A DNA stretch of 31,443 bases from CAUZJO01 sp963580245 (GTDB lineage: Bacteria > Sumerlaeota > Sumerlaeia > MVZB01), in assembly GCA_963580245.1 (NCBI GenBank), contig CAUZJO010000045.1:1-31443 (forward strand), written 5' to 3'. The notes beneath the pieces are model-generated. The model worked only from the letters and a program-made list of their open reading frames with translations, did no database searches and was not told the origin of the DNA. Of this stretch, positions 1 through 9,346 are shown in pieces (position 1 is the first letter of the stretch; the number at the start of each line of letters is the position of its first letter). The translations under genes were made by a program, and so were the position numbers.

Positions 1-1
1 C

Positions 2-139
2 GCGAAAGGCCCGTGGCAAGGGGGTGGTCTGCACTACATGGGCATGTCAGAGACGGATTTGAACAAAATCAATCCTCCGTATCGTGCGATCACCCGAAAA
101 ATCACCCGACTGAAGCAAGTACTGCGGGAAATGGGTTAA
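2..139 (+). CDS. C-terminal end of an unidentified protein (partial)
   Basis: An open frame enters from the left edge and stops with TAA at 137-139, giving the last 45 residues of a protein. The segment is basic towards its end (a run with ITRKITRLKQVL) and reads like a genuine C-terminal helix. It is read in the frame that stops just before the next gene, about 40 bases downstream, so the two may be co-transcribed. I do not recognise the family, and nothing in the tail identifies a function. The alternative frames here either stop early or give arginine/serine-rich sequence unlike a protein. Confidence 0.55.
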   Translation, partial: AKGPWQGGGLHYMGMSETDLNKINPPYRAITRKITRLKQVLREMG

Positions 140-181
140 GCAGGGCGGGATGCCGACACTTAGCCTCGGAGGGGCCATGCG

Positions 182-1843
182 GTGGTGAAGTGGGAGTGGT
201 TCACTGAACTGGCGCGCAGCCTCGCCGATCGAGAGTTTCTCCAGGGGCTCGTGGCGGCCTTGTGCACGTTTATCCTCGAGGACCCCACGACCGTGGGGTG
301 CGGTCTGTTGGTCGCCGACGGAAAAATGACGCTCACAACCGCCTTGGTGGGCGTCGCGTTGGGCATCGCCCTGGGGGACGTGGGGCTCTACGGGATCGGC
401 CGCCTGCTTGGCCCCAAGACTGTCCGATGGGGACTCATCAGCCCCAATGGGATGAAACGGGCCCATCGCTGGTTCGAACGCAACCCCATCTTGGCCGTGG
501 TCGGCTCGCGTTTCCTGCCGGGCATGCGGTTGCCGGTTTATCTGGGCGCGGGGAACCTCAAGGCCTCACCCCACAAGTTCCTCCTGGTGGTGATCGTCGC
601 CTCGTTCGTCTGGACGCTCCTGCTGCTCCAGTTGACCATCAGGATCGGCCAAACGATTCTCCCCTACATGGGCCATATGAAATGGGTCTTTATGCTCTCG
701 TTGATCGTTCTGGTGATCGCCATCCAGATCAAGATCCGCGGCGGAAGCAAAAAGACCGAGACTTCCGAAGAGGAACTCGAGGAGCCGGTCGTGTCGGCCT
801 TTGAATTCTGGCCCCCGTGGCTGTTCTACATTCCGATCGCGTTTTACTGGCTATGGCTGGCGGTGCGCTTTAGGGGTCTACTGTTGCCCACGGTCGTCAA
901 CCCAGCCATCTATGCCTCGGGCTTCGTCGTCGAATCCAAATCGCAAATCTTCTCGCTCGTCCCTGAGTCGGTGAGCCGGTGGGTGGCGCCTTGCGTGGTC
1001 TTTGAGCGGCCGAGGAGCGAGGACGAACCCGACGCGCTGCTGCAACAGGCCCGCCGGGCGCTGGACACCGCAAACCTAAGCTATCCCGTGGTGGCCAAAC
1101 CCGATATCGGGCAGCGCGGGGCGGGTGTCCAGTTGGTGAAGAACGACGCCCAGTTGTCGAAGTACCTCGAGGAGTTTCCTCCCGGCCAAAAAATAATCCT
1201 CCAGCAGCTTGTGAACGGTTCGCGGGAGGCGGGGATCCTGTATTATCGAAAACCGGACGAGACGCGCGGGAGCATCCTGTCGATCACGCTCAAGGTGTTC
1301 CCCCGGGTCCTTGGCGACGGCAAGCGAACGCTACGTCAACTGATCCTGGACGACAGGCGGGCGAACCTGATTCAAGCCATCTACTTCCGGCGCCACGCCG
1401 ATCGGCTGGATCGGGTGTTGGCAGACGGCAAGGAGTTTCCACCGGTTTTCGCGGAGAATCACTGCCAGGGTGCCATCTTCAAGAACGGCAACGACGAGGC
1501 CACGCCCGAGCTGCTCGAACGGATCGAACAGATCGCCGCGGCGATCCCGGAGTTCTACTTCGGCCGGTTTGACGTCCGATTCGATTCGCTCGAGACGCTG
1601 CGCGGGGGCGAGGGCTTTCAGATCGTCGAGATCAACGGCGCGGGCACCGAAGCGACCCATATCTGGGACGCCCGCGCCAAGCTGGGCGAAGCCTACGCCG
1701 ATCTGCGCCGCCAGTTCCGCATCCTGTTTGAAATCGGCGCGGCCAACCGCCGGCGAGGGTTTCGATGCACACCGGTCGGCCAGTTCTTCAAGGATTTGCG
1801 ATCCGTTCGCCGGATGGTGCGGGATTACCCGCCGACGAGTTGA
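182..1843 (+). CDS. DedA (SNARE-associated) membrane domain fused to an ATP-grasp domain
   Basis: This is a 553-residue two-part protein. Residues about 10-185 form a DedA-type membrane domain with several hydrophobic segments and the family motif SRFLPGMR at 109-116; DedA proteins are polyprenyl- or phospholipid-translocase-like inner-membrane proteins. Another hydrophobic stretch (about 208-225) leads into an ATP-grasp domain (about 250-500). That domain shows the nucleotide-binding region AKPDIGQRGAGV at 305-316, a long acidic loop, and a late metal-binding motif VEINGAGTEATH. The start is GTG at 182 (a second GTG follows), with GGAGGGG about 8 bases upstream; the nearby ATG at 177 is out of frame and stops at once. 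ATP-grasp enzymes make amide or peptide-like bonds with ATP, so the fusion could couple ligation to membrane lipid or envelope metabolism. The domain calls are secure; the substrate is unknown. Confidence 0.85.
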   Translation: MVKWEWFTELARSLADREFLQGLVAALCTFILEDPTTVGCGLLVADGKMTLTTALVGVALGIALGDVGLYGIGRLLGPKTVRWGLISPNGMKRAHRWFERNPILAVVGSRFLPGMRLPVYLGAGNLKASPHKFLLVVIVASFVWTLLLLQLTIRIGQTILPYMGHMKWVFMLSLIVLVIAIQIKIRGGSKKTETSEEELEEPVVSAFEFWPPWLFYIPIAFYWLWLAVRFRGLLLPTVVNPAIYASGFVVESKSQIFSLVPESVSRWVAPCVVFERPRSEDEPDALLQQARRALDTANLSYPVVAKPDIGQRGAGVQLVKNDAQLSKYLEEFPPGQKIILQQLVNGSREAGILYYRKPDETRGSILSITLKVFPRVLGDGKRTLRQLILDDRRANLIQAIYFRRHADRLDRVLADGKEFPPVFAENHCQGAIFKNGNDEATPELLERIEQIAAAIPEFYFGRFDVRFDSLETLRGGEGFQIVEINGAGTEATHIWDARAKLGEAYADLRRQFRILFEIGAANRRRGFRCTPVGQFFKDLRSVRRMVRDYPPTS

Positions 1844-1878
1844 GGCGGAAGGGTAAAACTCAAGGGAGTTAATAATCC

Positions 1879-1906
1879 GATTACGATTACGATGGACGAG
1901 CACGAA
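1879..1906 (-). repeat. Dispersed hexamer-repeat element, copy 1
   Basis: Read on the minus strand, this intergenic stretch carries a TCGTGCTCGT block followed after a 4-base interruption by two CGTAAT units. The same two building blocks occur at 4802-4840 and 19001-19024. It sits between the ATP-grasp gene and the acyltransferase pair. Function unknown. Confidence 0.6.
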
Positions 1907-1964
1907 GCTATGATTCAGGTATAGGTATCGTATCTATTAGAGAGGGATTCAGGACGGACGATTG

Positions 1965-2815
1965 GTGACGCCGACCCCCCAACAGGACACCGCACCGCTG
2001 CGAACCGGCGAAATCCATGCGAAGGATGACTTGACCCGCGGGTGGAATACCGTGGATCTGCTCACGGCGCCCGGGAAGCCCAACAGCCGCTACATGATCG
2101 GTTTCGCCGCGTCGGACCGCTGTGTCGAGCTGGTCCAGCGCCTGCGCTTCGAGGTCTTCAACCTGGAACTCAAGGAGGGCCTGCCCGGCTCCTACGCGGA
2201 GGGGCTGGACCGCAATGATTTCGACCCCCAGATGACGCACCTGGTCCAAATCGAACGCGCCACGGGAAGGGCCATCGGGACTTATCGGCTCCAAACCATG
2301 CGCCACGGGCTCGCCCACAAGGGCATCTATTCAGCCCAGGAGTACCACTTTGATCAGATCGAGCCGCTGTTCGATGAGACCGTCGAATGCGGCCGCGCCT
2401 GCCTGGCCAAGGGGCATCGCAACCTGACGACCCTCCTGTTGCTGTGGTCGGGCATCTCGGCGTTCTTGAGGCTCCATTCCCAGTGCTGGTTGTTCGGCTG
2501 CTGCTCGCTGACGACGCGCTGGACCCCGATGACGGCTGGCGGGCCATGAAGACGCTGCGGTCGCAAGGCCGCCTGCATCCCGAGCTGGCGCTGCCGGCAC
2601 GCGAGGGTTTCACCTACGGCGCCCCAGAGCGCGAGAACGATCCGGCGCTCGGCCCCGCCATCGCGCTGCCCAAGCTGTTCAGCGCCTACATGCGGCTGGG
2701 CGCCCAGGTCATCTCGGAACCGGCGTTGGACCGCGCGTTCAGCACCGTCGATTTCCTGGTTTTGCTTGATACCAACCGGGTCCCCATGTCCAGAATGGGG
2801 CATGGAAAACAATAG
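1965..2815 (+). pseudogene. OlsB-like GNAT N-acyltransferase (frameshifted)
   Basis: The family is the PF13444-type acyltransferase (ornithine-acyl-ACP N-acyltransferase OlsB and haemolysin-like relatives), the first step of ornithine- or amino-acid-lipid synthesis. The N-terminal part is typical: RFEVFNLEL, then the VECGRACLAKGHRN block and the WLFGCCSLT block. Reading then has to drop back by one base near 2500-2515. Beyond that point the -1 frame gives DALDPDDGWRAMKTL, then GRLHPEL, and ends at 2815. Spliced together, the product would be about 283 residues, normal for the family. The start is GTG at 1965 (or TTG at 1962) with a weak GA-rich site upstream. It overlaps the start of the next acyltransferase, a classic olsBA arrangement. 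The single -1 break could be a true mutation, a sequencing error or, less likely, programmed frameshifting. Confidence 0.75.
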
Positions 2816-3637
2816 CTCCACGGCCCCGGCCCCGGAGGCGGCGCAAGAAGCACCCTCGGGGGCCGCGCGCGCGTTCCAGCCCCCTTTTGGCGGTCGCGCG
2901 GATCGTCGCCGTCTTCTTCCTGTCCTGCGTTGCGCTGCTGGCCCTAGTGCTGAACATCGCCATCGTCCGCGGCGACCGCCGCCGGCTCGCCGTGGCGGCG
3001 CGCTGGACCCGCAAATGGGGCGAGTGGGCGTGCGGCGCGCTTGGCATCGAGGTCGTCACACACGGCCCCCAGCCCCCCGCGGGCTCGCTCCTGGTCTCCA
3101 ACCACGTCAGCTATCTCGATATCATCTCGATGTCATCGGCCACCGGCTGCTTCTTCACGCCGAAGGCCGAGCTGCGGACTTGGCCGCTGGTGGGGATGTT
3201 ATCCGCCTGAGCGGGCATCCCTTCGTCCGGCGAGCGGCGGGCAAGGACCTGCTTGCCGCCACCGGGGAGGTTCGGCGCAGGCTCGAGGTCGGCCGGCCAG
3301 TCTGCGTGTTCCTGGAGGGGACCACGACCGGCGGCGACCGCATTCTCCCGTTCAAGCCGACGTTGCTCCAGGCGGCGATCGAGATCGGCGCGCCGATCAC
3401 CCCAGTGGCCCTGCGTTGGAGCGCTCCGGACCCCGGCGTGATCGTCTCCGAGGACGTGGCTTACTGGAAGGACCACGTCTTCGCCCCGCACATTTGGCGA
3501 GTGGCGGGGCTGCGTGGGCTGCGCATCGACATCCATTTCGGCCCGCCGCTCCAGAGCCCTCCAACGAGCGCCGTCGAGACCTGGCCGAGCGTCTACGCCG
3601 CGAATCGCTACGCATGGCGGGCCTACCCGATCAATGA
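2802..3637 (+). pseudogene. PlsC/OlsA-like 1-acyl-glycerol-phosphate acyltransferase (multiply frameshifted)
   Basis: All conserved acyltransferase blocks are present but scattered over three frames. One frame (2887-3210) carries a membrane anchor, NHVSYLDI (the NHx4D catalytic motif) and KAELRTWPLVG. A stop at 3208 ends it, and a -1 shift near 3195-3210 continues with SGHPFVRR, VFLEGTTTGG and HFGPPL. A second -1 shift near 3545-3560 is needed to reach the expected basic tail NERRRDLAERLRRESL, ending at 3637. The likely ATG at 2802 overlaps the upstream gene, but connecting it to the membrane anchor needs yet another shift near 2880; a TTG at 2887 would avoid that. Function if intact: acylation of lyso-ornithine lipid or lysophosphatidate at the inner membrane. 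Two certain breaks in one gene argue for decay or locally poor sequence. Confidence 0.75.
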
Positions 3638-3670
3638 TGGCGCATCTCGGTCAGCTAGCCGAACATGCTG

Positions 3671-3698
3671 TTGAAATCGGCGATCGATTGACTATAAT
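3671..3698 (+). promoter_or_regulatory. Probable sigma70-type promoter for the cyclase-family gene
   Basis: TTGAAA at 3671-3676 and a perfect TATAAT at 3693-3698 are separated by 16 bases. It lies 137 bases before the ATG at 3835 and just after the broken acyltransferase genes, so the downstream gene can be expressed independently of them. Confidence 0.6.
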
Positions 3699-3834
3699 CG
3701 GAGGAGAGTCGGCGATCCCAGTTATGATCTCGAGTTCGGGCCCAATGCCGAGGCGCGTTGGGACAGTGGGAGGCTGCCGGCGTCATGTCGGCCGTCAATG
3801 CCGGGTCAATCATCGTCGTGAAAGGAGTCATCCC

Positions 3835-4779
3835 ATGAAGTCGTACTTGTTCGCCGCGTTGTTTCTCATCTTGGGAGGTTGCCCGCTTTGGGCCCACGAT
3901 CATCTTCCCGAGAAACCCGAACCGGGTTCCTCGCCTTGGGGACCGGAAGATGAGCGGGGGGCGGCCAACCGGATGACGCCTGAAAAAGTCCTCGAAGCGG
4001 TCAAGCTGATCAAAAAGGGGCAGGTCTATTCACTGGGCCGAGAGTATGATGCGGGCGTCCCGTTGGTCAGCGGTCGCAGCTTCGTCATGAGCATCCCCTA
4101 CGCGGCCGCGCCCGCTGGCGAGAACAAGATCATTGGCCTCGAGGAGTTGATTACCACGCAACTCGGTCAGGTCGGCACGCAATTGGACGGCCTGGGTCAC
4201 GTCGGCATCGATGACACCTTCTACAACGGTCACAAACACCCAGACTTCGTCACGCCCAAGGGGTTGACGAAGTTGGGCGTCGAGAACGTGGGGGTTTTCA
4301 TGACGCGCGGCATCCTGCTGGATATCGCCAAGCTCAAGGACAAGGAGCGGCTCGAGAAAGGTTACGAAATCACGGCTGACGACCTACGGGAAGCACTGGA
4401 GGCCAAAGGTCTGGAGATCCATCCCGGCGACTTCGTGCTGATCCACACCGGTTGGGGGAGCCTCTGGAAGGTCGACAACGAGCTTTATAACAGCGGCCAG
4501 CCGGGGATCGGCGTGGGGGCGGCGAAGTTCTTGATCGGCAAGGAGATCACGATGGTGGGCGCGGACAACTGGGGGATCGAGGTCCACCCCGGCCCGGACC
4601 CCGAGGTCTTGTATCCCGTCCACCAAATGTTGCTCACCCAGCAGGGCATCTATAACCTTGAGAATCTCGACACGGCGCAACTTGCCGAGGACGAGGTCCA
4701 TGAATTCGCGTTCTTCTTCGCGCCGCTCAAACTGGTCGGCGCGACCGGCTCGCCGGGCAACCCGGTTGCGATCCGGTGA
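3835..4779 (+). CDS. Cyclase-family (KynB/arylformamidase-like) metal-dependent hydrolase, exported
   Basis: This 314-residue protein matches the PF04199 cyclase/kynurenine-formamidase superfamily, whose members hydrolyse formamides, lactones or related bonds using a metal bound by a His/Asp-rich motif. The motif appears as GTQLDGLGH at residues 114-122, the variant form in which Asp118 and His122 are kept but the usual GTH is GTQ. Further family signs are GDFVLIHTGW at 198-207, the GADNWGIEVHP block at 242-252, and the late HQMLL segment. A hydrophobic N-terminus (residues 4-20) is a signal peptide; ILGGC resembles a weak lipobox and LWA-H a signal-peptidase-I site. The start is ATG at 3835 with AAAGGAG 7 bases upstream; longer in-frame starts would bury the signal. 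The substrate cannot be inferred, though the transporter that follows could be related. Confidence 0.85.
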   Translation: MKSYLFAALFLILGGCPLWAHDHLPEKPEPGSSPWGPEDERGAANRMTPEKVLEAVKLIKKGQVYSLGREYDAGVPLVSGRSFVMSIPYAAAPAGENKIIGLEELITTQLGQVGTQLDGLGHVGIDDTFYNGHKHPDFVTPKGLTKLGVENVGVFMTRGILLDIAKLKDKERLEKGYEITADDLREALEAKGLEIHPGDFVLIHTGWGSLWKVDNELYNSGQPGIGVGAAKFLIGKEITMVGADNWGIEVHPGPDPEVLYPVHQMLLTQQGIYNLENLDTAQLAEDEVHEFAFFFAPLKLVGATGSPGNPVAIR

Positions 4780-4801
4780 ACGGGTTCATGACACCACATG
4801 T

Positions 4802-4888
4802 TCGTGCTCGTGCTCGTAATCGTAATCGTAATCGTAATCGAACGACTTCTAAAAACGATTATATTTTAGATTACGATTACGAGCACGA
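4802..4888. repeat. Period-6 tandem repeat with 20-bp perfect inverted repeat (copy 2)
   Basis: The left part (4802-4840) is a period-6 array: TCGTGC twice, then TCGTAA four times plus a partial unit. A 20-base segment at 4808-4827 is exactly complementary to 4869-4888, so the element can fold into a long hairpin with a 41-base AT-rich loop. It fills the gap between the cyclase and the Nramp-like gene and could act as a terminator, a protein-binding repeat or a mobile miniature element. Related blocks occur at 1879-1906 and 19001-19024. Confidence 0.85.
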
Positions 4889-4931
4889 TATGATGTACGT
4901 TCTCATTGTTGATAGGGAAGGGATCTAGCCA

Positions 4932-6512
4932 GTGGCCAATTCAGACGCATCGACCCAAGCGGCGGAACTGATCACCCCCCCAGAGTCCCTGCTGAGCAAG
5001 AACCCCCTGCGATGGCTCAAATTCTTCGGTCCGGGGGCGATTATCGCATCGTGCACGATCGGCAGCGGCGAGGTCCTGTTCTCGGCGCGAGGCGGGGCCG
5101 TCTTCGGCTACAACATCCTTTGGGTCTTCATCCTCGCCTCGTTTCTCAAGTGGGTTTTATGTTATTGCAGCATGCGGCACATGATCCTCAGCGGGGCGCA
5201 TCCATTCGAACGCTGGAGCCACATCCCGGGCCCGCGCGGCTGGTTCCCGCTCTTCATGTTCGTGATTGCCCTCATCTCCTTTCCCGTGTGGTATTCGTTT
5301 CTATCCGGCGTTCTGGGGACGGCGTGTAAATGGATTTTCGGCGAAGGCCTGATACCCGGGGATCACGATACGCACGTGTGGGCGTCGATCGCCCTGGTTC
5401 TGGCGATGATCATCATGATGAGCGGCAATTATGAGAAGTTGGAATTCGTCCAGATCGGCTTGGTTTTGATTATGGTCGTCTGCATGGTCTTGGCCGTCAT
5501 CGTTTTGCAGCCGGATATCGTCGCGGCGTTGAAGGGAACGTTCATTCCGTCCGTGCCCAAATACCCGAACTGGGTCAAGGAGCTGGACGAATTCAAAGCT
5601 CGGACCCCGCCATTGGAGATCATGGTTTACGTCTCGGCGATTGGCGGGGCAAGTTTCGATTACCTTTCCTACCTGTCGTTCCTGCGCGACAAGAAGTGGG
5701 GGATGGCCCATATGGGGGTCGCATCGAACGAGGTCCTCGATCAAATCGCCAAAGATAAGGACCATCACGCCCGAATCTGGGTGCGGGCCGCGGCCATCGA
5801 CTCGGTGGCCAGCTTCGCGATGATCGCCTTTCTTTCGGTTTGCTTCTCGATCCTGGGCACGGTTGTGCTCCACCCCGAACAGTTGGTCCCCAAGGACGAG
5901 AACCTGCTTAACTATCAAGCCAGATTCATGCGCGAACTCGCCCCCTGGCTCGAGCCCCTCTACAAGGTGACGATCTTCGCGGCGTTTCTTCCCATTCTTT
6001 ACGGCGGTCCGGAAATGAATTTCCGCGTCATTAAGGAGTTGATGAACTCCATGCCAAGGTTCCGAGGGAACTATCCGGAGAAGGGTCTGCGAATCGTATT
6101 CATCTTCTGGGTCCTGGGCCTGGGATTGGTACTGCTTTGGGTCAATTGGTTCGTGCAACAAACGGTGGACCCCGATTTTTCACTCGTTCGGCTCATTAGT
6201 CCCGCCGCGATTTATACGGGTGTGCTCACCTGTGGCTTCTTTTGTTTGGCCAACCCATGGGCGGATTGGAAATTCCTGCCGCCGGCCTTGCGCATGAATA
6301 AGTTGCTGGTGTTCCTAAACATCCTTGCCGGCTTGATTTTTGTCGGCATGGGTATCAAGGCGCTTTGGGACGATTGGTGGTGGACGGATCAGAAGTGGAT
6401 GGCCTATGTGCTCCTGGCCAGCATGGCGGGCGTTGGAATCCTGTTGGCGGTGATACTACGCAAATATCTCTATCAAGCTCCCGCGTCCTCATCCGCCGTC
6501 GGAAGGGATTGA
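4932..6512 (+). CDS. Divergent Nramp-like membrane transporter
   Basis: This is a 526-residue polytopic membrane protein with about 11-12 hydrophobic segments and the Nramp (PF01566) opening GPGAIIAS at residues 33-40. In canonical Nramp metal transporters the next motif is DPGN; here it is TIGSGE (42-47). The TM6 metal-binding MPH is also absent, replaced by GGASFDYLSYLSFLRDK at 238-254. The key metal ligands are therefore missing, and the substrate is probably not a simple Mn/Fe ion. The start is GTG at 4932, chosen because AGGGAAGGG lies about 8 bases upstream. The gene follows the cyclase and its hairpin element. A paralogue with the same altered motifs lies at 19294-20736. Family placement is good; substrate unknown. 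Confidence 0.82.
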   Translation: MANSDASTQAAELITPPESLLSKNPLRWLKFFGPGAIIASCTIGSGEVLFSARGGAVFGYNILWVFILASFLKWVLCYCSMRHMILSGAHPFERWSHIPGPRGWFPLFMFVIALISFPVWYSFLSGVLGTACKWIFGEGLIPGDHDTHVWASIALVLAMIIMMSGNYEKLEFVQIGLVLIMVVCMVLAVIVLQPDIVAALKGTFIPSVPKYPNWVKELDEFKARTPPLEIMVYVSAIGGASFDYLSYLSFLRDKKWGMAHMGVASNEVLDQIAKDKDHHARIWVRAAAIDSVASFAMIAFLSVCFSILGTVVLHPEQLVPKDENLLNYQARFMRELAPWLEPLYKVTIFAAFLPILYGGPEMNFRVIKELMNSMPRFRGNYPEKGLRIVFIFWVLGLGLVLLWVNWFVQQTVDPDFSLVRLISPAAIYTGVLTCGFFCLANPWADWKFLPPALRMNKLLVFLNILAGLIFVGMGIKALWDDWWWTDQKWMAYVLLASMAGVGILLAVILRKYLYQAPASSSAVGRD

Positions 6513-6564
6513 TGACGCCCGGACCAACCGCCGCGAAACGACCTGGCATGACGTGTCTTGGACC

Positions 6565-9180
6565 ATGACCGACCCATCCGATCAAAAACCACAACCCGAA
6601 GAGGGTTCCCCTGAACCGGTTGAAATCATCCCCTCCGGGGTCGAAGCCAAGTCGGAGCCGGACCTCGCAGGTGAAATTGAGAAGGCAGTCCACCCGGATC
6701 AAGCCGTGGCGGACGACGCTAACCCGCCAGGTGGTTCCACCAATTCCCCCGATTCCCCCGCGCGGCCTTCGCCCGGCCAACGTATCGGCGCATGGTTCAT
6801 TCCCCGCGTCGGTCTCTTTTCCGGGCTGCTGGCGCTGATCATTGTCCGGTCTCTGTTCATCCACGGCGATCCCAGCGATTTCCCCCGCGACCGGAATTTT
6901 TCGACGGCTGGCCGCATCAAGACACTCGTCGAGGGCCACTCACTTCACACGGTTGGCGCCGAAGACCTCTCCCGGCTGTTCGCGACGCCCGATTACATGC
7001 CGGAATTCCCCTTTCTCATCCTCGCCGGGTGGTTCGCGGCGGGATTGGGGATCGATCCGATCACCGGGGCGCGCTTGTTCTCGCTCCTGTGCGCCATTTT
7101 GAGCGGCTGGGGCCTGTGCATTCTGGGGCGGCGGATGGGGCCGGCGTGGTTGGGGCCGCTCGCGCTTTGGATTTACGCCTTGCTCCCCTTTTCGGTTTTC
7201 ACCGGTCGCTGTCTGCTCCCCGAGGCGCCGGCGACCACGGCGATCATCTGGAGCTTGGTCGGCGCGGGCGCCGGACGCCGCGACGCAGGCCCGTGGGCTG
7301 TCTTGCACATGACCTTATGGCTGATCGTGGCCGGACTGGCCAAACTGCCCGCCGTCCTGTTCGCCCCGGCGGCGGCCATCGCGCTCATGCAGGCGCTCGG
7401 TTGGCGGCGAACCGCGGCCTGGATCGGCGTCGTGTTTTCGGCAATCGTCACCTACTGCGTGCTCTGTCTATGGTACGGCATCGAGCCGGCCTCGCCGTGG
7501 GCGGGTCTGGAAGCGATGAGCGCGAGCACCAACAACCTGCTGCGCTCCCGAGAGGGATTCACCCTGGATGAATCCTTCAAGGTCTTCCTCTCCCGCATCA
7601 CGTTGGTCTGGACCCTACCCGGACTCCTGCTCGGTCTGATTGGCTGGGGATTCCTGCAAAAGAGGGGCGCCGCGGGCGGCTGGCTCAATATCCTGGTGCT
7701 CTGCTCGGTCGTTTTCGTCTGGCAGACGCTCAACGCCAACACCTACTGGAACGCGTTGATCATCCCGGCCGGTTGTTTGCTCGCCGCCATCGGCATCGCC
7801 GGCGTCTTGAAGACCAATCGGATGAACATTATCGGCCTGACGGTCATCCTGGTCATCGCCTTTTATTTCGATCCCGGCGTCGAGAGGGTCAGCAAATACC
7901 TCGCCATCCATCCGGTCTACAAAGAGGCGGCCGACGCGGCCGAGCGCCTGATGGAGAACGACCGGGTGCTCTATCAGGGCATTACGCCCAACGATTTGTT
8001 CTATTACACCGGCAAGCGGGGCCCCTCCCTGTCCGAGATCGGTCGCGCTGAAGCGCGGCGCCAAATCGATCAGGGCCAACTCGACTATTTCCTGGCGATG
8101 CACCCGCGGCTGGAGGATTTCGTCTACGACCTGTTTACCAGCAAACCGATCCTTGAGAACCGGGCCGAGGCCTATGCGCTGTTCAACACCTCCCAGACCG
8201 CCACCCTCGGGCACTCGACCGACGACTTCCCCGAGGTCAACCTGGACGCGAACCTGGGTGGCGGCATCCGGATCGTCGACCTGGTAACCAGCCCGAGCCA
8301 GGCCGCTCCGGGCGAGCGGATGATCATGGACGTGACCTTCGAGCACGGGTCGATCTACAAAGGGCCCACGCCGCTGGCGGTCTTCTTCCGGCACAAACGG
8401 CTCGGGCGACGGATCCCTCTGCCGGCGGTCGTCCACGGGGGCGTCTTCAGGCCGTGGCCGTTGCCCGTGCTCCAGCCGCCCGACTTCGATCAGGGCCCGC
8501 TGATCAAAATGCTCTACGAATTTGAAATCTCCCCTCACATGCCGGCCGGCGACTATGCCGCCATCTTCATCCACTATGACGACGAGAAGGGTAAGGCCGT
8601 CTACGCGCTCGACACCAAGCCGCTCGACCTCCAGACGAAGATCGTGGCGCCCCGTCCGCTTGACCAGACGCCACTGAAGATCGACCCGCGGCACTGCCTC
8701 TGGCTCGGGCGCAACGTCATCTACGACGTGACGTGGACGGGCCGGCCCCAGCGCGTGATGCACCTCAATAAGTTCGGCCAATTCTGGATTCGGCCCAATC
8801 TGCCGCCGGGCGATTACGATCTGGTGATGAGCGTCACGGCCGAAGCGACGGGTCCGACGGCCGACCAGCGTTGGCCGGTCCTGGCGGTCCGCAAACCCAA
8901 AGCCGAGGAGAGTTTTAAGCTCCACTGCCGCTCGGCTCACAAGCATCAACTGCGGCATCCCTTCCATTGGAATGGTCCCCAAGACATCCTCGATATCAAG
9001 CTGGATCAACCGCGAAAACACCCCGGCAAGAGACGCTCGTTCCCGCTCTATTACGACGATCTGACCGGCGGCAAGCACAATGTGCTGATCTATGAGATTC
9101 GCATCGAGGAAACCAAGACGCGGCCGGAAGACATCAATGGTGAGCCTGCGCAGTCGGAAGAGTCGAAGGAGGGTAAATGA
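6565..9180 (+). CDS. GT-C (family 39-like) membrane glycosyltransferase with large C-terminal soluble domain
   Basis: This protein has 871 residues from ATG 6565 (a GTG at 6553 would add four residues; neither has a clear ribosome site). Residues 1-70 are an acidic, proline-rich cytoplasmic tail. Then come about ten membrane segments to roughly residue 430. The first loop has the acidic pattern PRDRNFSTAGRIKTLVEG, and the PEFPFLILAGWFA stretch is characteristic of the PMT/GT39/ArnT type, which transfers sugar from a polyprenyl-phosphate donor on the outer face of the inner membrane. The last about 440 residues are a soluble region of beta-rich character with repeated PAGDYAAIFIHY and LPPGDYDLVMSV patterns, probably periplasmic carbohydrate-binding-like modules. 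It begins 52 bases after the transporter stop. The donor and acceptor are unknown. Confidence 0.72.
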   Translation: MTDPSDQKPQPEEGSPEPVEIIPSGVEAKSEPDLAGEIEKAVHPDQAVADDANPPGGSTNSPDSPARPSPGQRIGAWFIPRVGLFSGLLALIIVRSLFIHGDPSDFPRDRNFSTAGRIKTLVEGHSLHTVGAEDLSRLFATPDYMPEFPFLILAGWFAAGLGIDPITGARLFSLLCAILSGWGLCILGRRMGPAWLGPLALWIYALLPFSVFTGRCLLPEAPATTAIIWSLVGAGAGRRDAGPWAVLHMTLWLIVAGLAKLPAVLFAPAAAIALMQALGWRRTAAWIGVVFSAIVTYCVLCLWYGIEPASPWAGLEAMSASTNNLLRSREGFTLDESFKVFLSRITLVWTLPGLLLGLIGWGFLQKRGAAGGWLNILVLCSVVFVWQTLNANTYWNALIIPAGCLLAAIGIAGVLKTNRMNIIGLTVILVIAFYFDPGVERVSKYLAIHPVYKEAADAAERLMENDRVLYQGITPNDLFYYTGKRGPSLSEIGRAEARRQIDQGQLDYFLAMHPRLEDFVYDLFTSKPILENRAEAYALFNTSQTATLGHSTDDFPEVNLDANLGGGIRIVDLVTSPSQAAPGERMIMDVTFEHGSIYKGPTPLAVFFRHKRLGRRIPLPAVVHGGVFRPWPLPVLQPPDFDQGPLIKMLYEFEISPHMPAGDYAAIFIHYDDEKGKAVYALDTKPLDLQTKIVAPRPLDQTPLKIDPRHCLWLGRNVIYDVTWTGRPQRVMHLNKFGQFWIRPNLPPGDYDLVMSVTAEATGPTADQRWPVLAVRKPKAEESFKLHCRSAHKHQLRHPFHWNGPQDILDIKLDQPRKHPGKRRSFPLYYDDLTGGKHNVLIYEIRIEETKTRPEDINGEPAQSEESKEGK

Positions 9181-9346
9181 CAGGATTCGCGAGGTCATGG
9201 CGGTGGGTCCAGACGCGGGCCCCGTTAAACGGGCCACCGGTTCGATCGTAGCGACGCCTGTCCGTGCCTTAAATACTAAAAGTTTCTTATTTTACCTAAA
9301 TTTCGCGATCTTTCTACGTTTTTACCACGATAAGGCGAAAAAAGGC

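Noticed and set aside
2500..2515. Programmed -1 frameshift in the OlsB-like gene
   Set aside because: No slippery heptamer followed by a stem-loop is evident, and the neighbouring gene has further shifts, so mutation or sequencing error explains it better.
7615..9237. 540-codon minus-strand frame opposite the glycosyltransferase C-terminal part
   Set aside because: Antisense shadow without a domain or ribosome site.
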